Below the pieces are notes generated by a model, which was not told the DNA's origin, did no database searches, and was given only the letters and a program-made list of their open reading frames with translations. Below are positions 5,971 through 7,327 of a DNA stretch of 7,327 nt, piece by piece. The DNA is from an uncultured Treponema sp. (GTDB lineage Bacteria > Spirochaetota > Spirochaetia > Treponematales > Treponemataceae). Location of the stretch: positions 1 through 7,327 of the forward strand of contig CAJPTT010000112.1 in the NCBI GenBank assembly GCA_905373565.1, in the 5' to 3' direction. Every line of letters starts with the position of its first letter. Position 1 is the stretch's first letter. Made by a program: the position numbers and the translations under genes.

Positions 5971-7230
5971 ATGAAAGCGCATTATTTACTTGATACGGAA
6001 ACCGTAAAAACTTACCTCGTTGAACAGCTCAAGCTGTTTCCCGCCGATGAACCGCTCGATGCGGAAGAAATCGGAGACGGGAACATCAACTATGTATTCC
6101 GTGTACGGTCGCGTGCAAGCGGAAAAAGCATTATTGTAAAACAGGCTGACCGGTTGCTCCGCTCATCGGGACGTCCGCTCGATATTACCCGCAGCAAACG
6201 TGAGGCGGAAGCGCTCAGTATTTACGCCGGCCTTACTCCGCAGTTCATACCCCGTATTTACACCTACGACGATACAATGAGCGCTATCTGCATGGAAGAT
6301 ATTTCCTATTGCGGTAATCTACGGAAAGAGCTGATGGCGGGGCATCCGCTTCCGGCAAACTTCGCGGAAAACGCAGCATCCTTTTTAGCCGATGCGGTTT
6401 TCGCAACGAGTGATCTGTTTTTGCCTCCGGAAGAAAAGAAGGAGCGGGTAAAAGCTTTTATCAATCCCGAACTGTGCGCAATTTCCGAAACGCTTGTGTT
6501 TTCCGAGCCGTACTGCAACGGGAAAAGCCGCAACCGCATCACCCCCGGTAACGAAGCCTTCATTCAAAAAACGCTTTACAACGACGAAGCGCTTAAAGCC
6601 GAGGTCGCTTCGCTGCGGGAAACCTTTATGAATAAGGCGGAGGCGCTCATCCACGGCGATTTACACACCGGTTCGATTTTTATCGGAAATAATACCGGCG
6701 TTACTATCGACAGTAATGGAACAACCGAGCCGTGTATGAAAATTATCGACCCCGAATTTGCCTTTTACGGCCCAATCGGGTACGACCTCGGTAATATTAT
6801 CGCAAACCTTTATTGTGCATGGATGTACGCTGCTTTTACCCGCGAAAAGCGCTCCGCTGCCGATGATTTTATCGAACGGATAGCCGCCGCAATCGAAGCG
6901 CTTCCGCAGCTTTTTACTGCAAAGGCCCTGGAACGGTGTAAGACCGTTCCGTTAAGCGACCCGCTTTACAACAAACGGTATATCCGGCGACGGCTTGCTG
7001 AAATAATTACCGACGCCTACGGGTTTGCCGGTACCGAAATCATCCGCCGCACTGTCGGAGACACAAAAACAGCCGAGTTCGATGCAATGGGACAGGATCC
7101 GCGGCGTATTACTATGGAACGCATCATCATAAAGACGGCCTGTGCGTTAATTAAGCGGCGGCGACAGGCAAATATCGGAGCGCACACAACCGCGTACTTT
7201 AGGAAAGCGCTTTTAAACAGCGACGTATAG
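5971..7230 (+). CDS. mtnK: S-methyl-5-thioribose kinase
   Basis: MtnK phosphorylates 5-methylthioribose at C1 with ATP, giving the substrate of the isomerase MtnA in the methionine salvage pathway; methylthioribose comes from S-adenosylmethionine use through methylthioadenosine. The 419 residues have the aminoglycoside-phosphotransferase-like kinase fold. The nucleotide loop is GDGNINYVF (35-43), with the likely ATP lysine K57 in IIVKQA. The catalytic loop is HGDLHTGS (228-235), with D230 as the likely base. The metal site DPEFAFYGPIGYD starts at D260 with E262. Arginines at 339-341, in RYIRRRLAE, fit the substrate-binding pair known in the family. ELCAISETLVFSEPY is also typical of MtnK and separates it from other kinases of this fold. 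The start has a weak GGAT 8 nt upstream. No mtnA follows within the window, so the partner gene must be elsewhere or absent. Confidence 0.95.
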   Translation: MKAHYLLDTETVKTYLVEQLKLFPADEPLDAEEIGDGNINYVFRVRSRASGKSIIVKQADRLLRSSGRPLDITRSKREAEALSIYAGLTPQFIPRIYTYDDTMSAICMEDISYCGNLRKELMAGHPLPANFAENAASFLADAVFATSDLFLPPEEKKERVKAFINPELCAISETLVFSEPYCNGKSRNRITPGNEAFIQKTLYNDEALKAEVASLRETFMNKAEALIHGDLHTGSIFIGNNTGVTIDSNGTTEPCMKIIDPEFAFYGPIGYDLGNIIANLYCAWMYAAFTREKRSAADDFIERIAAAIEALPQLFTAKALERCKTVPLSDPLYNKRYIRRRLAEIITDAYGFAGTEIIRRTVGDTKTAEFDAMGQDPRRITMERIIIKTACALIKRRRQANIGAHTTAYFRKALLNSDV

Positions 7231-7238
7231 ATTCACAG

Positions 7239-7327
7239 TTAAACGGATATTTTATCAGCCACGTTACCCCCGAAAAATCCTATTGCAAAACTTCCTGCGT
7301 CGGCTGAGATATTGAATAAAATCTGTT
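7239..7327 (-). CDS. Possible C-terminal end of a convergent gene
   Basis: On the - strand one frame stays open from the right edge to a TAA at 7239-7241, giving 28 residues that end in GGNVADKISV. The other two - strand frames have stops in this stretch, and the + strand has no usable ATG start after mtnK. The composition, rich in Gly, Ala, Phe and Ile, looks protein-like, perhaps the end of a membrane or hydrophobic protein. If real, it converges on mtnK with only 8 bp between the stops. The stretch is too short to identify a family, and a chance open frame is quite possible. Confidence 0.33.
   Translation of the reverse strand, partial: QILFNISADAGSFAIGFFGGNVADKISV

Noticed and set aside
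7252..7312. TATCAGCC ... GGCTGAGATA as a terminator after mtnK
   Set aside because: The arms match imperfectly, the loop is long and no T run follows. The region may instead be coding on the - strand.

Overview
The window reads as a stretch of bacterial chromosome with housekeeping genes packed on the + strand. It carries five complete protein genes, one gene cut by the left edge, and a possible gene end on the - strand at the right edge. I see no tRNA, rRNA, CRISPR array, insertion sequence or phage gene. Protein style, moderate GC and gene content fit a spirochaete, most likely a host-associated Treponema. That assignment is inferred from family resemblance; no marker gene proves it.

Layout: (1) 1-650, the C-terminal half of a pyrimidine-nucleoside/thymidine phosphorylase. 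(2) 672-2804, recJ, a single-strand-specific 5'-3' exonuclease about 140 residues larger than its core domains need. (3) 2805-2886, the only sizeable gap in the left half; it holds promoter-like hexamers and a perfect 18-bp palindrome running into the next start codon. (4) 2887-4374, an exported S41 C-terminal processing protease with a PDZ domain. (5) 4392-5162, rsmE, the 16S rRNA m3U1498 methyltransferase. (6) 5144-5881, a divergent WecG/TagA/CpsF-like (GT26) protein whose start overlaps the end of rsmE and which ends in a hydrophobic helix. (7) 5971-7230, mtnK, 5-methylthioribose kinase. (8) 7239-7327 on the - strand, an open frame that may be the end of a convergent gene.

The phosphorylase and recJ are 21 bp apart and probably co-transcribed (nucleoside salvage plus DNA repair). 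The protease, rsmE and the GT26-like gene form a second tight cluster, with gaps of 17 bp and then a 19-nt overlap. mtnK stands alone after an 89-bp gap and does not have mtnA beside it in this window. No convincing intrinsic terminator was found, so operon ends are unresolved.

The best leads are an apparent catalytically dead DnaQ-fold (3'-5' exonuclease-like) domain inside the RecJ DHH domain, the GT26-like protein that has lost the family's active-site motifs and looks membrane-attached, and the palindrome over the start codon of the protease gene, which has no Shine-Dalgarno sequence. I do not see a new defence or mobile system here.
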